Shown here piece by piece: positions 16,873 through 26,236 of a DNA stretch of 52,614 bases. The translations under genes were made by a program, and so were the position numbers. Under the pieces are notes generated by a model. That model saw only the letters and a program-made list of their open reading frames with translations, was not told the origin of the DNA and did no database searches. Source of the DNA: an uncultured Bacilli bacterium (lineage in GTDB: Bacteria > Bacillota_I > Bacilli_A > RF39 > UBA660); the NCBI GenBank assembly GCA_944359055.1, contig CALVSO010000010.1:1-52614 (forward strand). The letters run 5' to 3'. How positions within the stretch are numbered: position 1 is the stretch's first letter; every line of letters starts with the position of its first letter.

Positions 16873-17560
16873 GAACATTAAATTCAACATTACCACTCAT
16901 GTTAGTAGCAAATCTAATATTTTCGTCTTTTTCTGTCTGATAAGCAACATCAAAATGATATATGCCATTTTTTAATTGCTCACGCATTGTATAACCAGTA
17001 TCCATTACAATACCCATAAAATCACCTAAATTAGAACTTTTAACTTCGATAATAGTCCCACAAGGAAATTCCGATAAAGCAGCAGCAAGTACTCTTACTT
17101 CACCAAATTCATCATCATTATAATATACACCATCATTAATTAAATTAAATTTTTTCTTATCTTCTGTTTTACAAGAAACATTACCAACACCAGAACAAGT
17201 ACTGCAATCTGGACCATATCCCGTCATAACACCTTTATATTTCCCATATTTTCCAGTACCTACCACTACTTCTTCATTAACTACTTCTTCTAAAACTATT
17301 TCTTCATTATTTGTACCAACAAATACTAATCCATTTTTACCTTCAACTACAACATTAGTTATATTACTAGGAATAGAACTATCATAAGTCTTAATTGTTT
17401 CATATTCAATAACTTTAGAAACAACATTGACATTTTTATTAATATTATCATTATTCACTTCTTTTTTAGTTTCATTTACTTCAAAACCAAATAAAGATAT
17501 AATTGAAAGCATTCCCAAACTCACCCATTTACCAAATAAACTTAGTAAATAAAAATTCAT
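16856..17560 (-). CDS. YabE-like exported 3D-domain protein
   Basis: The protein has 234 residues: a short N-terminal membrane segment, a linker with repeated Val/Glu stretches resembling a G5-type region, and a C-terminal 3D domain. That domain has RVLAAALSEFPCGTIIEVKS and GIVMDTG with its Asp. 3D domains occur in lytic transglycosylases such as YabE/RpfB and MltA. Position between tatD and ksgA is the same as B. subtilis yabE. It has four Cys (CSTC, C, C) that could form disulfides. It probably acts on peptidoglycan outside the membrane. Confidence 0.75.
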   Translation of the reverse strand: MNFYLLSLFGKWVSLGMLSIISLFGFEVNETKKEVNNDNINKNVNVVSKVIEYETIKTYDSSIPSNITNVVVEGKNGLVFVGTNNEEIVLEEVVNEEVVVGTGKYGKYKGVMTGYGPDCSTCSGVGNVSCKTEDKKKFNLINDGVYYNDDEFGEVRVLAAALSEFPCGTIIEVKSSNLGDFMGIVMDTGYTMREQLKNGIYHFDVAYQTEKDENIRFATNMSGNVEFNVQRWGW

Positions 17561-17605
17561 GGTTCACCTCTTACTATCCATAATTTAAGTTTATCATAAA
17601 TATAA

Positions 17606-18325
17606 CTACAAGTCAAATTGATCTTTAGCATTTAAAGTTGTTACTTCTAACACTTCTTCTAATGAAATATTTTTAATTTCAGCTATTTTCTTAGCTACAT
17701 ATATTATATTATAAGGTTCATTTTTAGTACCTCTATATGGTTCTGGCGTTAAAAAGGGACTATCAGTTTCTAGTAATAAATATTTTAAATCTATTTCTTT
17801 TATAACATCTTTTAATTTACTATTTTTAAAAGTTAATACCCCACCAATACCTAATCTACAACCTATTTTAATAAATTCTTTAGCCATTTCTAAACTACCA
17901 CTATAACAATGAATAACTTTTTTTAAATCCTTATAATTTTTTAATATATCATAAGTATCTTGCATTGCTTCTCTAGTATGTATTACAACTGTTTTATTAT
18001 ATTTTCTAGCTAAATCTAACTGCTTAATAAATTTATTAATTTGTTCTTCTTTATTATGTTCTAAATGATAATCTAATCCTATTTCACCTATACCTACTAT
18101 TTTTTTATTATTGATATTATCTTCAATTATTTTTAAATCTAATTCTTCAGTAGGGTATATACCAATAGTACCATAAACATTTTTATAATTGCATAAATTA
18201 ATTACTTCTTTAATATCATCCTTATTAGTACCACTTACTATAATTATATTATCTTTCATTTTATTTATAACTTCATCAATGTTATCATAATATTCACTTG
18301 TTATATGACAATGTGTATCAACCAT
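17606..18325 (-). CDS. tatD: TatD family metal-dependent deoxyribonuclease
   Basis: The protein has 239 residues: MVDTHCHI metal motif, GIGEIGLDYH, VVIHTREA, VIHCYSGS and the terminal LLLETDSPFLTPEPYRG. These ligands build the two-metal TIM barrel of TatD nucleases. The ATG at 18325 follows AGGAGG, so the eight in-frame codons upstream are leader. Synteny equals B. subtilis yabD. Confidence 0.95.
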   Translation of the reverse strand: MVDTHCHITSEYYDNIDEVINKMKDNIIIVSGTNKDDIKEVINLCNYKNVYGTIGIYPTEELDLKIIEDNINNKKIVGIGEIGLDYHLEHNKEEQINKFIKQLDLARKYNKTVVIHTREAMQDTYDILKNYKDLKKVIHCYSGSLEMAKEFIKIGCRLGIGGVLTFKNSKLKDVIKEIDLKYLLLETDSPFLTPEPYRGTKNEPYNIIYVAKKIAEIKNISLEEVLEVTTLNAKDQFDL

Positions 18326-18353
18326 TACTTTACCTCCTAAAAAAAACAAAAAA

Positions 18354-18521
18354 TTAATTTTGTTTTCTTGTTACTATAAAATATCTTAAGAATAAAATAC
18401 CTACTAATACTACATAAACAAAATCTACTACATTAAAATCTATTATTACACTTATTACAGCTATTACAACAGGAAGAAATAATAAAGCTAACGGCGTAAT
18501 ATCTATTAATTTTTGTTCCAT
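18354..18521 (-). CDS. 55-residue small membrane protein
   Basis: An ATG with GAAGGG about 8 nt upstream opens a 55-codon frame (MEQKLIDITPLALLFLPVVI...TRKQN). It has two hydrophobic segments (about 10-27 and 33-50) and a positively charged C-terminus, the look of a small double-pass membrane protein. It lies between spoVT and tatD on the same strand and ends in a small hairpin with a T run. I know no family for it, but codon use and signals are like its neighbours. Confidence 0.65.
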   Translation of the reverse strand: MEQKLIDITPLALLFLPVVIAVISVIIDFNVVDFVYVVLVGILFLRYFIVTRKQN

Positions 18522-18618
18522 AGTAATATTCCCTTCTATGTTAATAATATATCATAGATATTTGTTACATAACAATATTTTTAATATTCAAATAACGACA
18601 TTTTACGCAATTTTACAT

Positions 18619-19131
18619 TTATTCTAAATGATTAGTTAAAAATTTAGAAGCTATTTGAGTTAATTTTAAATCTGTTTCATCAACTTCATCACCTAAAATC
18701 ATTACTAAACCAATGACATCACTATTAACAATAATAGGACTAACTGCATAACAACATTCCATTTCATCACTTATTTTGATTGATTTTTTATGTTTTTCTA
18801 ACATTTCTTCTCTTCTATTTAATTTAACTTCTAAATCACTACCTATTTTTTTATTTAATAATTGTTTTTTTAAATCACCAGATACTGCAATTATACTATC
18901 AGTATCACATATTAAAACACTATTATTAATAAAAGATTTAATTGAATCAGTTATATTTTGAGCAAAATCATTTAAATTTTTTATTAAAGAATATTTTTTT
19001 AAAATAATATTTTCATTATCAACTAATATTTCTAAACTTTCCCCTTCTTTTATTCTTAAACTTCTTCTTATTTCTTTAGGTATAACTATTCTTCCTAACT
19101 CATCGATTCTTCTAATTACTCCTGTTTTCAT
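18619..19131 (-). CDS. spoVT: SpoVT, AbrB-type stage V sporulation regulator
   Basis: The protein has 170 residues. The swapped-hairpin AbrB domain is at the N-terminus (MKTGVIRRIDELGRIVIPKEIRRSLRIKEGE) and a GAF-like domain fills residues ~56-170. This two-domain form is SpoVT, not AbrB (~95 residues). SpoVT tunes sigma-G genes in the forespore. The ATG at 19131 follows AGGTGG; upstream in-frame codons lack a site. It follows mfd exactly as in B. subtilis. Confidence 0.93.
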   Translation of the reverse strand: MKTGVIRRIDELGRIVIPKEIRRSLRIKEGESLEILVDNENIILKKYSLIKNLNDFAQNITDSIKSFINNSVLICDTDSIIAVSGDLKKQLLNKKIGSDLEVKLNRREEMLEKHKKSIKISDEMECCYAVSPIIVNSDVIGLVMILGDEVDETDLKLTQIASKFLTNHLE

Positions 19132-19176
19132 TATCCACCTCAAAGTTAGTTTAAACAATATATTCAATAATATACT

Positions 19177-22100
19177 TTATTTTTTTGCTTTTTCAATTAC
19201 AAACAATAAATCAATTAAATAATATATAAAATGTTTTTCTAATCCTTGTAATTTTAATGTAATAATTAAATTTTTACCACGGGTTCCAAATCTAAAATTA
19301 TTGCTTATTTTAAATGTTTCTAAGAATAATTTCTCACCATCTATATTAGAATCAATTGTTAATTCTATTTCTTTTGAATTTTGTTTAATACTTATAATAT
19401 TTAATTTAGAAGCTAATGATTCAAACCATTCTTGATACATATAAACAATTAATTTATCATCTAATTTACCAAATCTATCTTCTAATTCTTTTTGAACTAA
19501 AATTAATTTATCATAAGAATCTATTTCATTAATTTTTTTATGTATTTCTATTTTTAAATCCATTTCTTTAACATATGAATCTGATATATAAGTATCTACT
19601 TCAATTAATGGTTGAGTATCTTCTGCTTCTTTAACATATACTCCTTTTAATTTATCTATTTCTTGTTTTAATAATTGAGTAAATAATTCTATACCTATTG
19701 AATCAATAAATCCTGATTGTTCATCTCCTAAAAAATCTCCTGCCCCTCTTAAAGACAAATCTCTTCTTGCTATAGATAATCCACTACCTAATTCGGTAAA
19801 TTCTTTAATTGCATTTAATCTTTTAGTAGCTATTTCGGATAGTATTTTACTATACATTAAATAACAATAAGCTATTTTATTAGTACGACCAACTCTACCT
19901 CTTAATTGATATAATTGTGATAAACCTAATCTATCAGCTTCTAATATAATTAATGTATTAACATTAGGGATATCTATTCCTGTTTCAATTATAGTTGTAC
20001 AAACTAAAACATCATATTCTTTATTTATAAATTTAAGCATTATATCTTCAATATCTGTTTTATTCATTCGACCATGAGCATAAACTACTTTTGCATCTTT
20101 AACTAAATCTTGAATTTCTTTAGTCTTAGAAGCAATACTATCAACATGATTATACAAAATAAAACATTGACCTGATCTTGATAATTCTTTATAAATAGCA
20201 TCTTTAATTATTTTAGTATTGTAGTTTAAGACATAAGTTTGAACAGGATATCTATTAGATGGTGGTGTTTCAATAGTTGATAATCCTTTAATACCAGATA
20301 AAGACATTTGTAAGGTACGAGGAATAGGTGTAGCTGATAAGGTTAAAACATCAATATTAGTTTTTAATTTTTTAATTTTCTCTTTATGCGTTACTCCAAA
20401 ACGTTGTTCTTCATCTATTATTAATAATCCTAAGTCTTTATACTTAATTTCATCATTTAACAATCTATGTGTACCAATTACAAAATCGATAGAACCTTCT
20501 TGAAGTTTTAACAATGTATCTTTATATACTTTAGGTGTAGTAAATCTATTTAATAATCTAATATTAACTGGAAATTCTTTAAATCTATCTAAAGCATTAA
20601 GAAAATGCTGGTTAGATAATATTGTAGTTGGGCATAATAAAGCTACTTGTTTTCCAGATAATATAGCTTTAAAAGCAGCTCTAAAGGCTATTTCAGTTTT
20701 ACCATAACCAACATCACCACATAATAATCTATCCATAGGATGAATACTTTCCATATCTTTTTTTATCTCATCTAATACTTTTAATTGATCAGGTGTTTCT
20801 TGATATGGAAATTGTTTTTCAAATAATATTTGTGTTTCATCATCTTCTTTAAATTTAAATCCTTTATTTACTTCTCTTAAGGCAAAAGTTTTAAGTAATT
20901 CTTGAGCTATATCATGAGCTTTAGCGCGAGCCCTCATTTTAACTTTAGACCATTCAGATGAACCTAGTTTATTTATTTTAGGTACATAACCATCTTTAGA
21001 AGAATATTTACTAATTAAATCAATTTTTTCCACAGGAATATATAATTTATCACCATCTTTATATTCTAGTTGTAAATAATCTTTGATTAAGCCATTTTTA
21101 TTCATTGTTTTAAGGCCTAAATATCTACCTATACCATGAACATTATGAACAATATAATCGCCTATTTCTAGTTTTGATATATCTTTTATTTTTGTACCAT
21201 ATTTAAAGTTAGTTTTATAAGGGATAGTATTTTTTTTATTAAATATTTCATTTTCAGATATAAATACATAATCATTAAAAATAAATCCTTCGTTAATATT
21301 AAATATTACAACATTTATTTTTTTATCAAATATTTGATTTATATTAGTAAATACACAATCTATTTCATCAATTATTTTATTAGCTTGATATCGATTAGAA
21401 ACACATATAATTATTGTTTTATCTTTATATTTCAAGATATCTTTAATATTAGTAAATCTATCTTCTATTTTAAAAGAATTATAATTAAATTCGCCATAAT
21501 TATTTGATAGTTTAATAGAATCATATTCTTTAAAATCAAAGAAGTATTTTTTACTAGCATCATACTCTAATACTTCATTTATTAGTTGTTCATAACCTGT
21601 TTTAATATCTTCAAATTCATTATAATAAACTTTACCATTTAAATAACTATAGATATCAACATATTCACTAGATAAATTTTCAGTATTAGGTATTATTTCA
21701 ACTTCATTAATTGTTTCAATAGTTAATTGGGTATTGATATCAAATTTTCTAATTGATTCAATAGTGTCACCCCAAAATTCTATTCTAATTGGATTATCAT
21801 AGTTAATAGGAAATACATCAATTACATAACCTCTAATTGCCATATCACCAGATTTATTAATTACAATATCTTTTTCATATCCAATATCATATAGTTTGGT
21901 AGCTAAATCTTTAATATCATCATTTACTTTTAATTTAATAAAACTTTTTTTAAATACATCTTTTGGAGGTAAAAATCTTAAATATCCCATTAAATTAGTC
22001 ACAACGATACATTTATCATCAATATTATTTAATGTTTCTAATCTGGTCATTTTAAAATCAGGAGAAATAGCTAACAACTCACTAGTCATAAAATCATCCA

Positions 22101-22290
22101 TTGGAAAAAAGTAGACATTGTCTACATAGTTTTTTAAAGTTTGATAAAATTTATTGGCTTCATATAAACTATTACAAACAACTAAAGTATTTTCTTTAAA
22201 GTTATTAGCAATATAAATACATTTTAATTCATCCGTTAATCCACCAATATTGTTATTACTATAATCATCAAATAGTTTATTAAATACCAT
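19177..22290 (-). CDS. mfd: transcription-repair coupling factor Mfd
   Basis: The protein has 1037 residues, a little shorter than B. subtilis Mfd (1177). In order: a degenerate UvrB-like N-terminus (SGDMAIRGYVIDVFP, RIEFWGDTIESIRKFD), the RNA-polymerase-interacting domain (IGDYIVHNVHGIGRYLGL), a RecG-like translocase with GDVGYGKTE (Walker A), IIDEEQRFGV (DEEQ) and QLRGRVGR, and the C-terminal TRCF domain. It removes stalled RNA polymerase and recruits UvrA. The ATG at 22290 follows TGGAGG. It lies between pth and spoVT as in Bacillus. Confidence 0.97.
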   Translation of the reverse strand: MVFNKLFDDYSNNNIGGLTDELKCIYIANNFKENTLVVCNSLYEANKFYQTLKNYVDNVYFFPMDDFMTSELLAISPDFKMTRLETLNNIDDKCIVVTNLMGYLRFLPPKDVFKKSFIKLKVNDDIKDLATKLYDIGYEKDIVINKSGDMAIRGYVIDVFPINYDNPIRIEFWGDTIESIRKFDINTQLTIETINEVEIIPNTENLSSEYVDIYSYLNGKVYYNEFEDIKTGYEQLINEVLEYDASKKYFFDFKEYDSIKLSNNYGEFNYNSFKIEDRFTNIKDILKYKDKTIIICVSNRYQANKIIDEIDCVFTNINQIFDKKINVVIFNINEGFIFNDYVFISENEIFNKKNTIPYKTNFKYGTKIKDISKLEIGDYIVHNVHGIGRYLGLKTMNKNGLIKDYLQLEYKDGDKLYIPVEKIDLISKYSSKDGYVPKINKLGSSEWSKVKMRARAKAHDIAQELLKTFALREVNKGFKFKEDDETQILFEKQFPYQETPDQLKVLDEIKKDMESIHPMDRLLCGDVGYGKTEIAFRAAFKAILSGKQVALLCPTTILSNQHFLNALDRFKEFPVNIRLLNRFTTPKVYKDTLLKLQEGSIDFVIGTHRLLNDEIKYKDLGLLIIDEEQRFGVTHKEKIKKLKTNIDVLTLSATPIPRTLQMSLSGIKGLSTIETPPSNRYPVQTYVLNYNTKIIKDAIYKELSRSGQCFILYNHVDSIASKTKEIQDLVKDAKVVYAHGRMNKTDIEDIMLKFINKEYDVLVCTTIIETGIDIPNVNTLIILEADRLGLSQLYQLRGRVGRTNKIAYCYLMYSKILSEIATKRLNAIKEFTELGSGLSIARRDLSLRGAGDFLGDEQSGFIDSIGIELFTQLLKQEIDKLKGVYVKEAEDTQPLIEVDTYISDSYVKEMDLKIEIHKKINEIDSYDKLILVQKELEDRFGKLDDKLIVYMYQEWFESLASKLNIISIKQNSKEIELTIDSNIDGEKLFLETFKISNNFRFGTRGKNLIITLKLQGLEKHFIYYLIDLLFVIEKAKK

Positions 22291-22311
22291 AATAACCTCC
22301 AAAAAGGATAC

Positions 22312-22869
22312 TTAGTTGTATCCATTATATTTGTTCATTAAATTTTCAAATGATAAAGAGACAAAATCTTCAATTATATTATAAGTAATATCTATAACTT
22401 TATTTAATTTACTTAATTCTGTTGAGCTAAACTTACCTAAAACATAATCAACTTTATCTATATTATTTTTAGATATACCTATTTTTATTCTTTTATATTC
22501 ATTAGTTTTTAAATTTGCTTCAATATTCTTTAAACCATTATGACCAGCAGATCCACCTTTATATCTTATTTTAAAAGTCCCTATTTCTAAATCCATATCA
22601 TCATGAATAACTAGTATATCTTTAATATCTATTTTAAAATATTTAATATATTTATTAATAACGTCACCTGATAAATTAATATAATTTTGTGGTTTTAAAA
22701 ATATTACTTTTTCACCATTAATTATAGTTTCTGCATATAAACCATCTAATTTAGATTTTAAAGTTAAATTATTTTTATTAATATAATTATCAACTACCAT
22801 AAATCCAACATTGTGGCGAGTATTATTATATTCATTTCCTTTATTTCCCAAACCTACTATTAATTTCAT
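22312..22869 (-). CDS. pth: peptidyl-tRNA hydrolase
   Basis: The protein has 185 residues: MKLIVGLGNKGNEYNNTRHNVGF with the catalytic His, FLKPQNYINLSG, VIHDDMDLEIG and GGSAGHNGLKNIE. It recycles peptidyl-tRNA that drops off ribosomes and is essential in bacteria. It starts after AGGTG, 10 bp beyond rsmI, and precedes mfd by 21 bp in one operon. Confidence 0.97.
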   Translation of the reverse strand: MKLIVGLGNKGNEYNNTRHNVGFMVVDNYINKNNLTLKSKLDGLYAETIINGEKVIFLKPQNYINLSGDVINKYIKYFKIDIKDILVIHDDMDLEIGTFKIRYKGGSAGHNGLKNIEANLKTNEYKRIKIGISKNNIDKVDYVLGKFSSTELSKLNKVIDITYNIIEDFVSLSFENLMNKYNGYN

Positions 22870-22879
22870 TTTTAATCAC

Positions 22880-23713
22880 CTACTTATGATATTCTCTATA
22901 CACTTCATTTTTATTTAGTTTTCGTTCATGAGCAACTTTTTTTATTGCTTCTTTTGAATCTAATCCGTTTTCTATATATAAATTAACGTGATCTAAGATT
23001 GACAGCTTACTAAAATCATTTACATCTTTATTACCTTCAACAACTATTACAAATTCGCCTTTTAACACGTCTAATTCATTAATTACATCACTTATGGTAC
23101 CTCTATATATCTCTTCAAATTTCTTTGTTATTTCCCGGGAAATTGAGATATTTCTATTTCCCAATATTTTTAACATATCATTTAAAGTATCAATTAAACG
23201 ATGAGGTGACTCATAAAATATTAAAGTATATTTATTATTTTTTAATTCTTCTAATTCTTTTCTTCTTTTACTAGATTTACTATTTAAAAAGCCAAAAAAA
23301 GTAAAAGGTTGTGCATCAATATTAGAAGTTATTAAAGCGGATACAAAAGCAGTAGCTCCTGGTATTGATACCACATTATAATTATTATTAATAGCTGCTT
23401 TTGCCAAATAATACCCTGGATCACTTATAATAGGTGTTCCTCTATCAGTAACTAATCCTACATCTTGTCCATCATTTAAATATTTTAATAATTTATCTAT
23501 ATTATCTTTTTCATTATATTGATGAGAAGATATTAATTTATTTTTAATATTATAATAACTTAATAATTGATTAGTTACTCTTGTATCTTCTGAAAATATA
23601 ATTGATACATTCTTTAATACTTTAATAGCTCTATAAGTAATATCTTCCATATTACCAATGGGGGTTGCTATTAAATATAAAGTTGGTTTATTATCATAAC
23701 TTTTTTGCGACAT
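22880..23713 (-). CDS. rsmI: 16S rRNA (cytidine1402-2'-O)-methyltransferase RsmI
   Basis: The protein has 277 residues: TLYLIATPIGNMEDITYRAIKVL, SEDTR, VTDRGTPIISDPGYYLA, SIPGATAFVSAL and FYESPHR, all canonical for RsmI. It methylates the ribose of C1402 in the 30S decoding centre. The ATG at 23713 follows GAGGTG; a GTG three codons earlier lies in the site. In Bacillus it follows trmN6(yabB)-yazA; here a rhuM gene sits in between. A perfect ATTTCCCGGGAAAT palindrome lies inside the gene. Confidence 0.96.
   Translation of the reverse strand: MSQKSYDNKPTLYLIATPIGNMEDITYRAIKVLKNVSIIFSEDTRVTNQLLSYYNIKNKLISSHQYNEKDNIDKLLKYLNDGQDVGLVTDRGTPIISDPGYYLAKAAINNNYNVVSIPGATAFVSALITSNIDAQPFTFFGFLNSKSSKRRKELEELKNNKYTLIFYESPHRLIDTLNDMLKILGNRNISISREITKKFEEIYRGTISDVINELDVLKGEFVIVVEGNKDVNDFSKLSILDHVNLYIENGLDSKEAIKKVAHERKLNKNEVYREYHK
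23130..23143. promoter_or_regulatory. perfect Noc-type palindrome inside rsmI
   Basis: ATTTCCCGGGAAAT is a perfect 14-bp palindrome identical to the known B. subtilis Noc binding sequence (NBS). It is inside coding sequence, as many NBS are. A Noc-like protein is encoded at 51316 onward, so binding is plausible; it has not been shown. Confidence 0.65.
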
Positions 23714-23714
23714 T

Positions 23715-24740
23715 TTAATCACCTCTATTCAAATCTTCCTCTAATAATAAATCAAAATCAGATTTATATAATTTATCTTGTTTTATTCTATATTTTTCAA
23801 ATTCAGTCAATGCTTTATCACAAGCAATTTCATGAGATATTTCTCCTGCATCTTTTAATATATCTCTATCATCAGCTAATAAAAATTTATCAATTCTATT
23901 TGACCAATCTTCCATTGTCATTGGTATATGTCCTTTAGCTCTTGCTTCGGCTAAATCTAAAAAAGCAGATACAATTCGTCCTAATTGTTCTAATTCTTCT
24001 TTAGATAAATAGTTTTTAGCAACAACCACATCTGTTTCTAATATTTTACCATTAGGCGAATTTTTCCATGAAGTAAGTCCCATATGTTTCTTATCTGAAT
24101 TTGCTCGATTATAAATAATTTCTGCAGCTGTTTGATGAGATACAGCAAAATGCATTTTATTTTGAACTTTTTTAAAAAACTTAATTGTAGTAGGTGATTT
24201 TCTATCATAATCAATACTTGTTGCATATATATCAGTAATTTTTTGATAAAATCTTCTTTCAGATAATCTTATTTCTCTTATTTCAGCAAGAACAGTTTCA
24301 AAATAATCTTCATCAAAAAATACTCCATTTTCCATTCTTTTTTTGTCTAATAAATATCCTTTTTTAGAAAATACTTTTAAAACATATACTGCCCATCTTC
24401 TAAATTGAATAGCTCTATCCGAATTAATTCTAAATCCTAAAGAAATTGCAACATCAAGATTATAATATCTAACCATTCTCTTTACTTCTCTACTACCTTC
24501 TTTTTGAACTGTCAAATAATTTTTGACAGTTAAATTTTCTTCTAATTCAAATGTTTCAAAAATATTTTTTAAATGATAACTAACATCTTGCTTACTTGTA
24601 TCATAAAGTTCAGTCATAGCGCTTTGTGATAACCATAAATCACCATCTTCAAAACGTACAGAAACACCTTTTTGTCCTTTTTGGCTTTCGAATATTAAAA
24701 ATTCAGCACTACTACTTCTTATAATTAAATCTTTTGCCAT
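23715..24740 (-). CDS. RhuM family (virulence-associated) protein
   Basis: The protein has 341 residues of the RhuM family: an N-terminal domain with DGDLWLSQSAMTELYDTSKQDVSYHLKNIFE, then REVKRMVRYYNLDVAISLGFRINSDRAIQFRRWA, and a C-terminal cell-filamentation-like region (HFAVSHQTAAEIIYNRANSDKKHMGL). Family members are found in pathogenicity islands and beside restriction or toxin genes; biochemical function is unknown. The ATG follows AAGGTG. It fits between trmN6 and rsmI with 1-bp gaps, so it uses the operon's transcript. It is absent from this place in Bacillus. Confidence 0.88.
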   Translation of the reverse strand: MAKDLIIRSSSAEFLIFESQKGQKGVSVRFEDGDLWLSQSAMTELYDTSKQDVSYHLKNIFETFELEENLTVKNYLTVQKEGSREVKRMVRYYNLDVAISLGFRINSDRAIQFRRWAVYVLKVFSKKGYLLDKKRMENGVFFDEDYFETVLAEIREIRLSERRFYQKITDIYATSIDYDRKSPTTIKFFKKVQNKMHFAVSHQTAAEIIYNRANSDKKHMGLTSWKNSPNGKILETDVVVAKNYLSKEELEQLGRIVSAFLDLAEARAKGHIPMTMEDWSNRIDKFLLADDRDILKDAGEISHEIACDKALTEFEKYRIKQDKLYKSDFDLLLEEDLNRGD

Positions 24741-24741
24741 T

Positions 24742-25467
24742 TTAATCACCTTCAAAATATTTTTTTATTTGTTCTGTATATTCTCCATTTTCTAAATGGG
24801 TATAAATAGGTGGTAATATTTTTAATCCTTTATTACCATTTTTCTTTCCTTCAACCAACAATATATTAGATTCCATATTAGTTTTAGGATAAATAAATTG
24901 AATTTTTTTAGGTTCAATATTATATTTTTTCATACTTTCTAATATATCCAATAATCTTTCTGGACGATGAACAATAGCAACATAACCATTATTTTTAAGT
25001 AATTTTTTAGATATTTTAAATATATCATCTAAATTTAATTTAACTTCATGACGAGCAATAGTTTTATAATCAGATTTATTTAAATTAGATTGTTCACTCA
25101 CTTTAAAAAATGGTGGATTACAAGTTATTACATCAAAAGATTCGGTTTCAAATTTATTATATAATTCATTTATATCAGCATTTATAATATTTATTTGATT
25201 TTCTAAATTATTTATTTTAACTGATTTAACCGCTAAATCATAAACCTCTTTTTGGATTTCTACGCCTGTTATTAAAGCGTTTGTTTTAGTGGATAAAATT
25301 AAAGGTATTGGTGCATTACCACATCCAATATCTAATATATTTTTAATATTTTTATTTAAGGTTACAAAATTAGGTAATAGAACAGAATCTAAAGAAAAAT
25401 TAAACATTTGTGTATTTTGAACAATATATTTATCTTTATATCCTAACAAATAATTAGTTACTTCCAT
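24742..25467 (-). CDS. tRNA1(Val) A37 N6-methyltransferase family (YabB)
   Basis: The protein has 241 residues with a Rossmann SAM domain: ILDIGCGNAPIPLIL (motif I), GVEIQKEVYDLAVKSV, and DVITCNPPFF (the NPPF motif of N6-adenine methyltransferases). It is the orthologue of B. subtilis YabB by position after ricT. The enzyme methylates A37 of a tRNA. The start overlaps ricT by 14 nt. The following yazA (GIY-YIG) gene of Bacillus is missing. Confidence 0.92.
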   Translation of the reverse strand: MEVTNYLLGYKDKYIVQNTQMFNFSLDSVLLPNFVTLNKNIKNILDIGCGNAPIPLILSTKTNALITGVEIQKEVYDLAVKSVKINNLENQINIINADINELYNKFETESFDVITCNPPFFKVSEQSNLNKSDYKTIARHEVKLNLDDIFKISKKLLKNNGYVAIVHRPERLLDILESMKKYNIEPKKIQFIYPKTNMESNILLVEGKKNGNKGLKILPPIYTHLENGEYTEQIKKYFEGD

Positions 25468-26236
25468 CTATCTCAACAATCCCTACATCTTTAATATCAA
25501 CGCTATATTTTTTATTTAGAATATCGATACTAACAACTTTACCTCTTCCTTTATCAGTATCAACAATATTACCTACTTTAGGTAAATCTTTTTTATATTC
25601 TTTATATGTTTCATCTTCATATTTTAAGCAACATAAAAGTCTTCCACAAACACCATTAATTTTATTTGGATTTAAAGATATATTTTGATTTTTAGCCATA
25701 TTAATTGATACTGAAGACATATCTGAATTAAATCGTGCACAACAAAGTTGTCTACCGCATAATCCACAGCCACCTATTTCTTTGGCTTTATCCCTAACTC
25801 CAACTTGTCTTAATTCAATTCTTGTTTTATAAATATTGGCTAATTCTTTGGCAAGCTGTCTAAAATCTACTCTATTATCTGATAAAAATCTAAATAATAA
25901 TTGTGATCTATCAAAAGTAAAATTTGCATCCATAACTTGCATATTAAGTTCTAATTTTTCAATTAATTTTTTACATTTAACTAAAGCTGTTTCAGCATCT
26001 CTTAAATTTTTTTTGTATTCTAAATAATCTTTTTTAGTAGATATTCTAATTACATCTTTTAATATTGATTTAATTTTATCTTCTTCTATTTCAAAAGGAG
26101 GTAAAATAACTTTACCAAATTGTAATCCTCTTTCAGTTTCTACTATTACTGTTACATTTCTTCTTAAATCAAATGTTTTAGGATTAAAATAATATATTTG
26201 TTTATTATTATCAAACGCTATTCCTACTACTTTCAT
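25454..26236 (-). CDS. ricT: RicT (YaaT), PSP1-domain regulator
   Basis: The protein has 260 residues. The PSP1 domain holds the cysteine sets GGCGLCGRQLCCARF and NGVCGRLLCCLKYE, which in B. subtilis bind Fe-S clusters. RicT works with RicA and RicF on mRNA maturation by RNase Y and is needed for sporulation and competence. The start shares an ATGA overlap with holB, as in the Bacillus tmk-holB-ricT order. Confidence 0.95.
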   Translation of the reverse strand: MKVVGIAFDNNKQIYYFNPKTFDLRRNVTVIVETERGLQFGKVILPPFEIEEDKIKSILKDVIRISTKKDYLEYKKNLRDAETALVKCKKLIEKLELNMQVMDANFTFDRSQLLFRFLSDNRVDFRQLAKELANIYKTRIELRQVGVRDKAKEIGGCGLCGRQLCCARFNSDMSSVSINMAKNQNISLNPNKINGVCGRLLCCLKYEDETYKEYKKDLPKVGNIVDTDKGRGKVVSIDILNKKYSVDIKDVGIVEIDGSN

